Source of the DNA: Oscillospiraceae bacterium
Lineage (GTDB): Bacteria; Bacillota; Clostridia; Oscillospirales; Oscillospiraceae
Length of the DNA stretch: 64,000 bases
Direction of reading: 5' to 3'
Assembly (NCBI GenBank): GCA_017439425.1
Contig: JAFSJE010000048.1
Location: 1-64,000 of the forward strand
A program made the position numbers and the translations under genes. Shown in pieces: positions 18,178 through 25,602 of this stretch (position 1 is its first letter; each line of letters opens with the position of its first letter). Under the pieces are notes generated by a model. It was not told the origin of the DNA. It worked only from the letters and a program-made list of their open reading frames with translations, and made no database searches.

Positions 18178-18846
18178 ATGGATAAAAAACTCATAAAAAA
18201 CGCGCTTGTAAAGTACATTTCCGGCGTAATTCTCGTCGCGGCGCTCGTGTTTATTCCGGCGGGCTCCATAAGCTTCACCCGCGGGTGGATATTTATGGCG
18301 CTGCTCTTCATTCCGATGCTCGTCGGCGGACTCGTTATGCTGCGCTTTGCGCCGGAGCTCCTTAAAAAGCGGCTCACAGAGCGCGAGGAGGGCGTGCAGG
18401 TCATCGTAATCGCGCTCTCGGGCGTTATGTTCGCCGCAGCGTTTATTGTCAGCGGACTCGATTACCGCTTCGGCTGGTCGAAGCTCTCGAATGAGGCGGT
18501 CTTTATAGCCTCCGCCGTGTTCCTCATCGGCTACGGCGTGTTTGCCGAAACCCTCCGCGAGAACGAATACATCTCCCGCACCGTTGAGATTCAGGAGGGG
18601 CAGAGGGTCGTCGATACAGGGCTTTACGGCATCGTGCGCCATCCGATGTACTCCGCTTCCGTTCTGATGTTCCTCGCCATGCCGCTCATACTCGGCTCGC
18701 TCATCGGCTTTTATATTATGCTCGTATACATCCCCATCATCGTTGTTCGCATCATCGGAGAGGAGAAACTGCTCTCTACCGAGCTTTCCGGCTATGAGGA
18801 GTACCGCGCCAGGGTGCGCTGGAGACTTATACCGCTTATCTGGTGA
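18178..18846 (+). CDS. Isoprenylcysteine carboxyl methyltransferase-family membrane protein
   Basis: Membrane methyltransferase-like protein of 222 aa with about five hydrophobic segments. The C-terminal GLYGIVRHPMYSASVL block and the following hydrophobic pair match the ICMT/PEMT-type SAM-binding fold; RVRWRLIP closes the protein. GTGAGGGG lies ahead of the ATG. Bacterial members modify unknown lipids or act as sterol-reductase relatives, so the substrate is open. It stands alone between metK (divergent) and the DUF6291 gene; the SAM-producing neighbour may be coincidental. Confidence 0.8.
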   Translation: MDKKLIKNALVKYISGVILVAALVFIPAGSISFTRGWIFMALLFIPMLVGGLVMLRFAPELLKKRLTEREEGVQVIVIALSGVMFAAAFIVSGLDYRFGWSKLSNEAVFIASAVFLIGYGVFAETLRENEYISRTVEIQEGQRVVDTGLYGIVRHPMYSASVLMFLAMPLILGSLIGFYIMLVYIPIIVVRIIGEEKLLSTELSGYEEYRARVRWRLIPLIW

Positions 18847-18866
18847 GATTATTTTTCTGTCTTACC

Positions 18867-18895
18867 TTGATTTTATCTCAACGATATGATATACT
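18867..18895 (+). promoter_or_regulatory. Promoter of the DUF6291 gene
   Basis: TTGATT (18867-18872), 17-base spacer, TATACT (18890-18895). Confidence 0.7.
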
Positions 18896-18919
18896 CGTCT
18901 TAAAAAAAGGAGGCGGGAT

Positions 18920-19237
18920 ATGTCAAAGAAACCCGGTGTGATGATATACCACGATATAAAGCCCTCGCTCGAGCTGATGACCGACGAGGACTGCGGAGTG
19001 CTCTTCCGCGCGATTATTGAGTACAGCATGAACGGAACGGAGCCGGGGCTTGTGGGAATACCCGGCGCTGTGTTCAGCTTTCTGAGGTCAAAAATCGACT
19101 CTGACGCGCGCAAGTACGAGGAAACGTGCATAAAGCGCCGTTATGCCGTCTACTGCCGCGACGAGCGAAACGCCGGAAGAGAGCCGAAGTCGATGGAATC
19201 GTGGGAGAGGATCGACGCTCTGAGGCGCATCACATGA
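18920..19237 (+). CDS. Small DUF6291-like protein
   Basis: A 105-aa protein with a strong ribosome site (AAAGGAGG). The pattern ELMTDEDCGVLFRAIIEY and AVFSFLRSKIDSDARKYEE matches DUF6291, a family common near phage replication genes in Firmicutes, usually as the N-terminal part of longer proteins. Here only that part and a short basic tail are present. It has its own promoter. Eleven bases after the stop a tnpB element begins, separating this gene from the nearest downstream terminator at 20674. Function unknown. Confidence 0.7.
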   Translation: MSKKPGVMIYHDIKPSLELMTDEDCGVLFRAIIEYSMNGTEPGLVGIPGAVFSFLRSKIDSDARKYEETCIKRRYAVYCRDERNAGREPKSMESWERIDALRRIT

Positions 19238-19247
19238 TATCTAACTG

Positions 19248-19430
19248 TGACATACTCCCCGGACTGAAGTCCGAGGCTTCTTAAGAGCCAAGGACTAAGA
19301 ACGGAGATTGTGCTATCAACAGCGGATGCGGCAAGATGCCGTCTTACTCCGCCTCCTGCAATGGTTAATGCCCTAACCATATGGTATTATCGTTTAAGCG
19401 GGAACTTTAGACTTCAACCCTTCCGCAAGG
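19248..19430 (-). ncRNA. Predicted omega RNA (reRNA) of TnpB
   Basis: In IS200/IS605 elements the guide RNA comes from the 3' end of tnpB and the right end, its guide being the flanking host sequence just outside the element. Here the scaffold would cover the tnpB 3' end and the structured 19248-19393 region, including hairpin 19257-19276. The guide would be the reverse complement of about 19228-19247, that is, the end of the DUF6291 gene. This rests on position and end structure only. Confidence 0.45.
19257..19276. repeat. Palindrome at the tnpB right end, copy 1
   Basis: On the plus strand CCCCGGAC-TGAA-GTCCGAGG, an 8-bp stem with a 4-base loop (one G-U-type pair). A near-copy lies at 20625-20644. 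Confidence 0.75.
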
Positions 19431-20518
19431 ATGTTGATTGCCGCGTTCACGTCACGGTCATGCTCCTTGCCGCAACATGAACAAGCCCAAGAACGGTCCT
19501 TGAGGCTGAGGTCCTCCTTTACAAAGCCACAGTTACTGCAAGTCTTTGACGAAGCATAGAACCTGTCCACCTTGTAAACCAATGTTCCGTGTTTAAGAGC
19601 TTCCCACTTGAGGATACTAACAAACTCGGAGAACGCCAAATCGGATATCTTGCGTCCCCAAAGACGCTTCATAGCGTCAATGTTAAGGTCTTCGATGCAA
19701 ATGACGTCATACTGCTTTACAAGGTCAATGGCAAGTTTGTAGAACCAATCCTCACGTATGTTTGAGACATGCTCGTAACAGAGTGCAAGCTCTCGCTTAG
19801 CACCCCTTCTGTTATTACTGCCCTTGACCTTGTGAGAAAGGTTCTTATGAGCAGCACGAATGTCAGTTAAAGCGTTTTTATACCACTCAGGGGAGGGTAT
19901 TTTGTCATTGTTGCTTGTAGTAAGAAAACTCTTGAGCCCAAAGTCCAAGCCGACCGCATTACCGGTTCGTGCATCGGGGACTACAATTGTTCTTTCTACG
20001 CAAAATATGACAAAGTACTTACCTGTTGAAGTACGCTTAACAGTAACGGTTTTAATGATACCGTCCATCTCTCTGTGCTTGATGAAGCGAAAGTCTTTAC
20101 CCATTAAGGTAATATGATTATCGTCGTGGAGCTTCCATCCTGCCTGTTTAAGAGTGAATGAGGAGTAATTACTCGCCTTCTTAAACTTAGGAGGAGCCTT
20201 ACGGCCGTTCTTCTTACCTTTAATGTGATTAAAGAACGCCTCATAGCTACGTCCAATTCGTTCAATGACGTCTTGTATTGCTTGAGACCCGAGCTCGTTC
20301 CAATGAGCATATTTTGTCCGTGCTTTTAGACGAGTAACATATACCTTCATCCTGTTTGGGGAGATATATTTTCCGGTCATTCTGTAATACATACGAAGCA
20401 AGGCAATACAGTGGTTCCAAATCTCTGCTGCTATTTTAAGCTTGGCGTCGATGAACCTGTTGCGCTTCGAGTCATAGAGACGGTATTTATAGTTTTGTAC
20501 TACGTTGAGATATTTCAT
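19394..20518 (-). CDS. tnpB: TnpB, RNA-guided endonuclease of an IS200/IS605 element
   Basis: Full-length 374-aa TnpB. The RuvC triad can be placed at Asp192 (VGLDFG), Glu276 (CIEDLN) and Asp354/Asp356 (HDRDVNAAINI). A zinc ribbon is formed by Cys327, Cys330, Cys346 and Cys349. The N-terminal basic region has the usual YKYRLYDS opening. TnpB nucleases cut targets matching an omega RNA from the element's right end, which keeps the element in place after excision. Base use is more AT-rich than neighbouring genes, as expected of a newcomer. No tnpA is nearby. Confidence 0.95.
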   Translation of the reverse strand: MKYLNVVQNYKYRLYDSKRNRFIDAKLKIAAEIWNHCIALLRMYYRMTGKYISPNRMKVYVTRLKARTKYAHWNELGSQAIQDVIERIGRSYEAFFNHIKGKKNGRKAPPKFKKASNYSSFTLKQAGWKLHDDNHITLMGKDFRFIKHREMDGIIKTVTVKRTSTGKYFVIFCVERTIVVPDARTGNAVGLDFGLKSFLTTSNNDKIPSPEWYKNALTDIRAAHKNLSHKVKGSNNRRGAKRELALCYEHVSNIREDWFYKLAIDLVKQYDVICIEDLNIDAMKRLWGRKISDLAFSEFVSILKWEALKHGTLVYKVDRFYASSKTCSNCGFVKEDLSLKDRSWACSCCGKEHDRDVNAAINILAEGLKSKVPA

Positions 20519-20548
20519 AGATAAAAGCCCTTACTTTTTGATAGTTTC

Positions 20549-20577
20549 ATTTTATCATATCTCAAGGACATTCACAA
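20549..20577 (-). promoter_or_regulatory. tnpB promoter
   Basis: Minus strand TTGTGA (20577-20572), 17-base spacer, TAAAAT (20554-20549). The -35 box lies in the arm of the left-end hairpin 20573-20591. Confidence 0.55.
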
Positions 20578-20591
20578 GCTTTTAGCTTGTG
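20573..20591. repeat. Left-end hairpin of the tnpB element
   Basis: CACAAGCT and AGCTTGTG form an 8-bp perfect stem with a 3-base loop. Confidence 0.7.
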
Positions 20592-20624
20592 GGAAAGGGC
20601 GTATTCTATGGTGTTCACTTTCAT

Positions 20625-20644
20625 CCCCGGATTGAAATCCGAGG
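20625..20644. repeat. Palindrome near the tnpB left end, copy 2
   Basis: CCCCGGAT-TGAA-ATCCGAGG differs from copy 1 (19257-19276) only by one compensated base pair. Both copies point the same way, so they form a direct repeat about 1.37 kb apart. The compensatory change suggests selection for the fold. Confidence 0.75.
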
Positions 20645-20673
20645 TTTTCCCGTTCACTTATGATAATAATTTG

Positions 20674-20702
20674 AAGCCGGCCTCATGTGGGGGCCGGCTT
20701 TT
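20674..20702 (+). terminator. Intrinsic terminator
   Basis: AAGCCGGCC (20674-20682) and GGCCGGCTT (20692-20700) form a 9-bp stem followed by T residues. With the tnpB unit in between, it may be the original terminator of the DUF6291 gene. Confidence 0.7.
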
Positions 20703-20742
20703 ACCGATTATGCCCAAAAATCTACACTTGGTGCAAAAAACC

Positions 20743-20771
20743 TTGACTATTTTGACGATGCTGAGTATTAT
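20743..20771 (+). promoter_or_regulatory. Promoter of the GPH-type carrier gene
   Basis: TTGACT (20743-20748), 17-base spacer, TATTAT (20766-20771). Confidence 0.7.
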
Positions 20772-20807
20772 TATACTATCGTATTTTATTTAAATGGAGG
20801 AAGAGAA

Positions 20808-22490
20808 ATGGAAAAAGAAAAAAAGAGCTTTTTTGATAAGCTGCCGCCCAGCTTTATCAAAAACGACAAGGTTTCGATCTTCCCTGAGGGCGCGCTCGGC
20901 TATCTCGTCGGCCCGACTCTTGCGCTTCTTGCGAACTCGATCCTTGCAAACTATTTCAACAAGTACATGTCCGACGTTCTTCACGTCAATACATGGGCTT
21001 CCGCGTTTTTCACCTGGCTTCCGGTTATCTCCGTCATCTTCGTTGTAATCGGAAATATCCTCGTCGGCCGCCTTATGGACAACAACACCTCCAGAGCCGG
21101 CAAGGCAAGACCGCTGCTCCTCGTTTCTGTTCCCATCAGCCTGCTTGCGCTTCTGTTCCTCTTTGTGTTCTCGCCGTATTCCTCGACCGGCACTGAGTGG
21201 CACACCGGCGCTCTCGTCTGCATCGCGATCGGCTACAACCTTTGGTTTGCGTTTGCCTATCCGATGTACTACACTCCGCACGCCGCGCTTGTCAACCTCT
21301 CGACCCGCAATTCCGGCGACCGCAGCCTTCTCGCTACCATCTCCAATGCGACCGCTCTTGCCGCTATGGGTCTCTCCAGCATGATCCTTCCGTTCTTCCT
21401 TGATCTTCTCTTCGTCTATCAGACGACGAATCTCCCCGAGGGCGCAGTTGCGCAGGACGGCGGCAAGTACTACACCCTCGACGGCGTTACTCTCTACGAC
21501 GCTCAGGCCTCCTACGATCACTGGAAGATCTTTGTTATCGCGCTCATCATCATCACCTTCATAGGCGCACTCATCGAGTACTTCTTCACCCGTGAGCGCG
21601 TTACCGAAGAGGGCGGCGAGGGCGAAAAGAAGGCGGCTCTGCCCATTGGCGAGCAGGCCAAGATCTGCTTTGGCGATAAATTCTGGATCATCATGATGAT
21701 CTTCTTCTTCCTCTATCAGTTCGGCGGAATGATCAAGAACGTCAGCCAGAACTATTTCTGCACCTCCATGTTTGCTGATGCCTCCGGCAACTACACCGTT
21801 GCCTATGGCGGAACGCTTCAGGGAACGCTCTCCATAATCGGCGCTATCCCCACTGCGATCGGTATGGTCGTCGCGCTTCCGCTTGCAAATAAGATCGGCA
21901 AGGGCAAGGCGATCCTCTGCGGCGCCGTTCTCGCCACCGCGGGCGGCGTGCTCGGTATGCTCTTCCCGCAGAACTTCATCATCGTAGTCGTTTCCTTCGT
22001 AATCAAGGCCCTCGGCTCCACGCCCGCGATGTATCTCTCGCTCGCGCTCCTCGCCGATATACTTGACCATCAGGAGGCGCTTCACGGCAGCCGCACCGAC
22101 GGCCTCTCAATGACCATCTACGGCGCTATCATGGCCGGTATGACAGGACTTACCACCGGCGTTCTCAACGCCGTTCTCTCCGGCGTCAACTATGATGTTG
22201 CGACCCTCAACACCAACGAGGCTCTCCGCGCCGCTATGCCGTGGCTCTTCATCGGCGGCGAGACTCTCTGCTATCTCGTTATCTTCATAACCTTCATTTT
22301 CATGAAGGTCGAGCGCTACTCCGACCTTGACCACAAGGCCATCGTTCAGGATCAGGCGGCTCAGGCAAAGAAGGAAGGCAGAGCCTTCGAGATGCCGAAG
22401 GATGATAAGCCCGTTGCCATCGACGCCGCTCTCCTCAAGGAGTACAACGAGCTCAGAAAGCAGAACGGCCGCACCGAAGTTAAGATTTAA
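20808..22490 (+). CDS. GPH-family sugar:cation symporter (MFS)
   Basis: Membrane carrier of 560 aa, longer than the usual 450-500 aa of glycoside-pentoside-hexuronide symporters. GNILVGRLMDNNTSRAGKARP at about 88-108 is the MelB-type cytosolic loop with conserved Asp. About twelve hydrophobic segments are interrupted by an outside insertion (GAVAQDGGKYYTLDG) and a charged central loop; a hydrophilic tail of about 50 residues ends the protein. GGAGG lies 7 bases before the chosen ATG at 20808; the upstream in-frame reading from 20685 would cover the promoter. The gene is monocistronic with its own terminator. Substrate unknown. Confidence 0.88.
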   Translation: MEKEKKSFFDKLPPSFIKNDKVSIFPEGALGYLVGPTLALLANSILANYFNKYMSDVLHVNTWASAFFTWLPVISVIFVVIGNILVGRLMDNNTSRAGKARPLLLVSVPISLLALLFLFVFSPYSSTGTEWHTGALVCIAIGYNLWFAFAYPMYYTPHAALVNLSTRNSGDRSLLATISNATALAAMGLSSMILPFFLDLLFVYQTTNLPEGAVAQDGGKYYTLDGVTLYDAQASYDHWKIFVIALIIITFIGALIEYFFTRERVTEEGGEGEKKAALPIGEQAKICFGDKFWIIMMIFFFLYQFGGMIKNVSQNYFCTSMFADASGNYTVAYGGTLQGTLSIIGAIPTAIGMVVALPLANKIGKGKAILCGAVLATAGGVLGMLFPQNFIIVVVSFVIKALGSTPAMYLSLALLADILDHQEALHGSRTDGLSMTIYGAIMAGMTGLTTGVLNAVLSGVNYDVATLNTNEALRAAMPWLFIGGETLCYLVIFITFIFMKVERYSDLDHKAIVQDQAAQAKKEGRAFEMPKDDKPVAIDAALLKEYNELRKQNGRTEVKI

Positions 22491-22506
22491 CTGACAAACT
22501 AAACAA

Positions 22507-22553
22507 AACACCTGCGCAAAAATGGCATAATTTTTGTGCGGGTGTTTTTTATT
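22507..22553 (+). terminator. Intrinsic terminator after the GPH carrier
   Basis: AACACCTGCGCAAAAAT (22507-22523) pairs with 22530-22546, allowing one G-U pair, followed by a T-run. Confidence 0.85.
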
Positions 22554-22559
22554 TTCCTA

Positions 22560-22588
22560 TTCAAAAAATCGACAAATCGTGCTACAAT
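22560..22588 (+). promoter_or_regulatory. prs promoter
   Basis: TTCAAA (22560-22565), 17-base spacer ending TGC (extended -10), TACAAT (22583-22588). Confidence 0.5.
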
Positions 22589-22631
22589 GGTTTGACAAAT
22601 AAAACCAAATAACTTTTTTGGGGGTAAAAAT

Positions 22632-23591
22632 ATGATCTCACACGGCAAGGATATCAAGCTTTTCTGCGGAAATTCCAACAGAAAGCTTGCAGAGGACATT
22701 GTTAAGCACATGGGCTCCCGCCTCGGCGATATGCAGGTTTCTCATTTCGCGGACGGTGAGTGCAGCGTTTCTCTCTACGAGACCGTTCGCGGCTCTGACG
22801 TTTTCCTTATCCAGTCAACCTGCAATCCCGTAAACGACAACCTCATGGAGCTTCTCGTCATGATCGACGCCTGCCGCCGCGCTTCCGCCGGACGCATCAC
22901 CGCCGTTATTCCTTATTTCGGCTATGCCCGTCAGGACAGAAAGGCGAAGGGACACGATCCAATCTCCGCAAAGCTTGTAGCTAACCTCATCACCTCTGCC
23001 GGTGCAGACCGTATTCTTACTATGGATCTTCACGCGCCCCAGATTCAGGGCTTCTTCGACATTCCGCTCGATCACCTTGTCGGTATGCCGATCTTTGCCG
23101 ATTATTACCTCAAAAAGTTCGGCGAGAACAGCGAGACCACCATGGTCGTATCACCCGACGTCGGCTCCGTTGCGCGCAGCCGCAACTTCGCCCACAGAAT
23201 GGGCATGAACCTCGCTATCGTTGATAAGCGCCGCGAGCGCGCCAACCAGTCCGAGGTCATGAACATCATAGGCGATGTTCAGGGCAAAAACGTCATCCTC
23301 TTCGACGATATGGTCGATACTGCCGGCTCCCTCTGCGGCGCTGCCAAGGCTCTCGTTGAAATCGGCGGCGCGAAGGAGGTCTATGCCTGCGCTTCACACG
23401 CGGTTCTCTCCGGCCCCGCGATCGAGCGCATTGACAAGAGCTACATAAAAGAGCTCGTTTTCCTCGACACCATCCCCGAGATCGAGGCAAAGAAGCACGA
23501 GAAGATCAAGTTCCTCTCCGTTGCTCCCATGTTCGGCGAGGCCATCGAGCGCGTCTACGCCGAGATTACCATGAGCCCGCTTTTCAACTGA
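22632..23591 (+). CDS. prs: Ribose-phosphate pyrophosphokinase
   Basis: Makes PRPP from ribose-5-phosphate and ATP for nucleotide, His and Trp synthesis; cytoplasmic, 319 aa, full length. Motifs: ATP-binding PYFGYARQDRK, the MDLHAPQIQGFF block, SPDVGSVARSR, and the PRPP loop LFDDMVDTAGS. GGGGGT lies ahead of the ATG. It is followed one base later by pth, a common Firmicutes order. Confidence 0.97.
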   Translation: MISHGKDIKLFCGNSNRKLAEDIVKHMGSRLGDMQVSHFADGECSVSLYETVRGSDVFLIQSTCNPVNDNLMELLVMIDACRRASAGRITAVIPYFGYARQDRKAKGHDPISAKLVANLITSAGADRILTMDLHAPQIQGFFDIPLDHLVGMPIFADYYLKKFGENSETTMVVSPDVGSVARSRNFAHRMGMNLAIVDKRRERANQSEVMNIIGDVQGKNVILFDDMVDTAGSLCGAAKALVEIGGAKEVYACASHAVLSGPAIERIDKSYIKELVFLDTIPEIEAKKHEKIKFLSVAPMFGEAIERVYAEITMSPLFN

Positions 23592-23592
23592 G

Positions 23593-24174
23593 ATGCTGTT
23601 CAGTAAACCCGGCAAGTACTCCCACATAGTCGTTTTCCTCGGCAATCCGGGGCTGAAATACGCCATGACGCGCCACAACGCCGGCTTCATTACCGGCGAC
23701 GCGTTCGCAAAGAAGCATGGCGTAAAGATCGACCGCCTCAAATACCACGCTCTCACGGGCGAGACCAAGATCGGCGGCGGGACTGTGTTTCTTATGAAGC
23801 CGCAGACCTTTATGAACGAGTCCGGAACTGCGGTCAGCGAGGCTATGAAGTTCTTTAAGGTGCCGCTTGAAAACGTCATCGTAGTATCCGACGACGTAAC
23901 GCTCGACCTCGGCAGACTTCGCGTCCGCCGCTCCGGTTCAGCAGGAGGGCACAACGGTCTCAAGGATATTATTGCAAAGTGCGGCGGCGAGGGTTTCCCG
24001 AGAGTCAAGGTCGGAGTCGGCAAGCCGGAGTTCGATATGATCGACTGGGTGCTGTCAACATTCCACGATAAGGATGCCGAAACAATACTTGAGGCAGCAG
24101 ACCGAGCAGCTGAAGCCGTCGAGAGCATTATTATGAACGGCGTTGACAAGACTATGAATGACTATAACAGATAA
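23593..24174 (+). CDS. pth: Peptidyl-tRNA hydrolase
   Basis: Releases tRNA from stalled peptidyl-tRNA; cytoplasmic, 193 aa, full length. Family sites: GNPGLKYAMTRHNAGF (the catalytic His), KPQTFMNESG, and RRSGSAGGHNGLKDI. The ATG is 1 base after the prs stop, indicating coupled translation. Confidence 0.96.
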   Translation: MLFSKPGKYSHIVVFLGNPGLKYAMTRHNAGFITGDAFAKKHGVKIDRLKYHALTGETKIGGGTVFLMKPQTFMNESGTAVSEAMKFFKVPLENVIVVSDDVTLDLGRLRVRRSGSAGGHNGLKDIIAKCGGEGFPRVKVGVGKPEFDMIDWVLSTFHDKDAETILEAADRAAEAVESIIMNGVDKTMNDYNR

Positions 24175-24178
24175 TAAT

Positions 24179-24212
24179 AGCTCCTGCACAAAATCGTGCA
24201 GGAGCTTTCCTT
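24179..24212. terminator. Bidirectional terminator between pth and obg
   Basis: AGCTCCTGCAC (24179-24189) and GTGCAGGAGCT (24196-24206) form an 11-bp perfect stem between the convergent genes. Confidence 0.88.
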
Positions 24213-25476
24213 ATCTTTTGTATTCAAATTCAAGGCCGCACACGTTGACTGTATCGCCCTCGTTGACGCCCAGCTCCTCGAGCTTATCGAAGAGACCGCG
24301 CGTGCGCATGATGCGATCGAAGTGCATACGGCTCTCGTAATCGCCGAAGTTCGTACTCTGGACGAGCGTATCGACCCAGCCACCGTCGATAGTCCAGTAA
24401 TTGCCATCCTGTTCGATGTTCGGCTCGTCGGAACCGAGATCGACTTCCGGCTCAACGAAGTCAGGCTCGAAGACTGTGATTGGCGGAAGGGTGCTGAGAG
24501 AATCTGAAACCGCGTTCACAAGCTCGCGTACACCCTGATGCGCTGCAGCGGAAATGCGGAAGAAGGGAAGACCAAGCTCTTTTATATACGCCTCAAAACG
24601 CTCTATATCCTCTTCGGAGGCGACGTCGCATTTATTGCCGGCGACTATCATCGGGCGGGAGGCAAGCGCCTCGGAATACTCCTTAAGCTCCGCGTTTATC
24701 GCCTTGAAGTCCTCGATAGGATCGCGCCCCTCACAGCCGGATACGTCCACAACGTGTACGAGCAGACGGCAGCGGTCGATGTGGCGTAGAAAATCGTGTC
24801 CAAGACCGGCGCCCTCGCTCGCGCCCTCAATGATACCGGGAATATCCGCCATTACGAAGGAGCGGCCCTCATCGACGTAGACAACGCCGAGATTGGGGAA
24901 GAGGGTTGTGAAGTGATAGTTCGCAATCTTCGGACGAGCCGCCGAAACTACGCTGAGAAGCGTGGATTTTCCGACGTTCGGGAAGCCGACAAGACCGACG
25001 TCGGCAAGGAGCTTCAGCTCGAGCGTAATCTCGCGCTCAACGCCGGGCAGACCAGCTTTAGCAAAGCGCGGAGCCTGCCTTGTCGGGGTTGCAAAGTGGC
25101 TGTTGCCCCAGCCGCCCTTGCCGCCCTTTGCGGCAACGAAGCGGTCTAGCCCGGTCATATCGGCCATAACCGCGCCGGTTGCCTTGTCGCGCACGACAGT
25201 TCCTACCGGGACCTTGATTATGAGATCCTCGCCGTCGCGCCCTGAGCAGCGCTTGCCGGTGCCGTCGGCACCGTTCTGAGCGGCGTATTTGCGCTTGTAG
25301 CGGAAGTCCATCAGCGTGGACATGTTCGGATCGGGAACGAGCACAACGTCGCCGCCGCGACCTCCGTCGCCGCCGTCAGGGCCGCCGGAGGCTACGTATT
25401 TTTCGCGGTGGAAGGCAACCGCACCGTTGCCGCCCTTGCCCGCCTTTATTTCGATTGTTGCTTTATCTACAAACAT
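24211..25476 (-). CDS. obg: GTPase Obg
   Basis: Ribosome-associated GTPase for late 50S assembly and stress control; 421 aa. The glycine-rich Obg fold covers about 1-158 (KAGKGGNGAVAFHREKY). The G domain has GFPNVGKSTLL, DIPGII and NKCD. A C-terminal OCT domain follows from about 345, as in most Firmicutes Obg. Divergent from murJ across a 126-base gap with a promoter for each. Confidence 0.97.
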   Translation of the reverse strand: MFVDKATIEIKAGKGGNGAVAFHREKYVASGGPDGGDGGRGGDVVLVPDPNMSTLMDFRYKRKYAAQNGADGTGKRCSGRDGEDLIIKVPVGTVVRDKATGAVMADMTGLDRFVAAKGGKGGWGNSHFATPTRQAPRFAKAGLPGVEREITLELKLLADVGLVGFPNVGKSTLLSVVSAARPKIANYHFTTLFPNLGVVYVDEGRSFVMADIPGIIEGASEGAGLGHDFLRHIDRCRLLVHVVDVSGCEGRDPIEDFKAINAELKEYSEALASRPMIVAGNKCDVASEEDIERFEAYIKELGLPFFRISAAAHQGVRELVNAVSDSLSTLPPITVFEPDFVEPEVDLGSDEPNIEQDGNYWTIDGGWVDTLVQSTNFGDYESRMHFDRIMRTRGLFDKLEELGVNEGDTVNVCGLEFEYKR

Positions 25477-25506
25477 TTTATCAGTTCCTTTTGGTTATTT
25501 CATATT

Positions 25507-25535
25507 ATTTTAGCAGAAAAAACAGTGAAATACAA
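25507..25535 (-). promoter_or_regulatory. obg promoter
   Basis: Minus strand TTGTAT (25535-25530), 17-base spacer ending TGC, TAAAAT (25512-25507). Confidence 0.6.
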
Positions 25536-25543
25536 TATGCCGG

Positions 25544-25572
25544 TTGAAAATTTTACACATTTGGGATATAAT
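25544..25572 (+). promoter_or_regulatory. Promoter of the murJ/surface-polymer operon
   Basis: TTGAAA (25544-25549), 17-base spacer, consensus TATAAT (25567-25572). This is the only clear promoter for the six overlapping genes up to 32832. Confidence 0.75.
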
Positions 25573-25602
25573 TACCATAACTGTGCATTTTGGAGGCAAA
25601 TC

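Larger units (their letters stand above)
19248..20644 (-). mobile_element. IS200/IS605-type insertion carrying only tnpB
   Basis: The unit includes a full tnpB on the minus strand but no tnpA, so it would move only with help from a transposase elsewhere. The right end (low coordinates) carries the hairpin 19257-19276 followed on the minus strand by GGGGAGTATGTCA, which resembles IS605-type right ends; the boundary is placed at about 19248. On the left-end side there is a hairpin (20573-20591) and a second copy of the right-end-like hairpin (20625-20644). The exact left boundary is uncertain. It sits between a DUF6291 gene and a terminator at 20674. Confidence 0.7.

Noticed and set aside
20790..22085. 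431-residue open frame on the minus strand opposite the GPH carrier
   Set aside because: Highly charged shadow translation; the plus strand has a membrane carrier with promoter, GGAGG and terminator.
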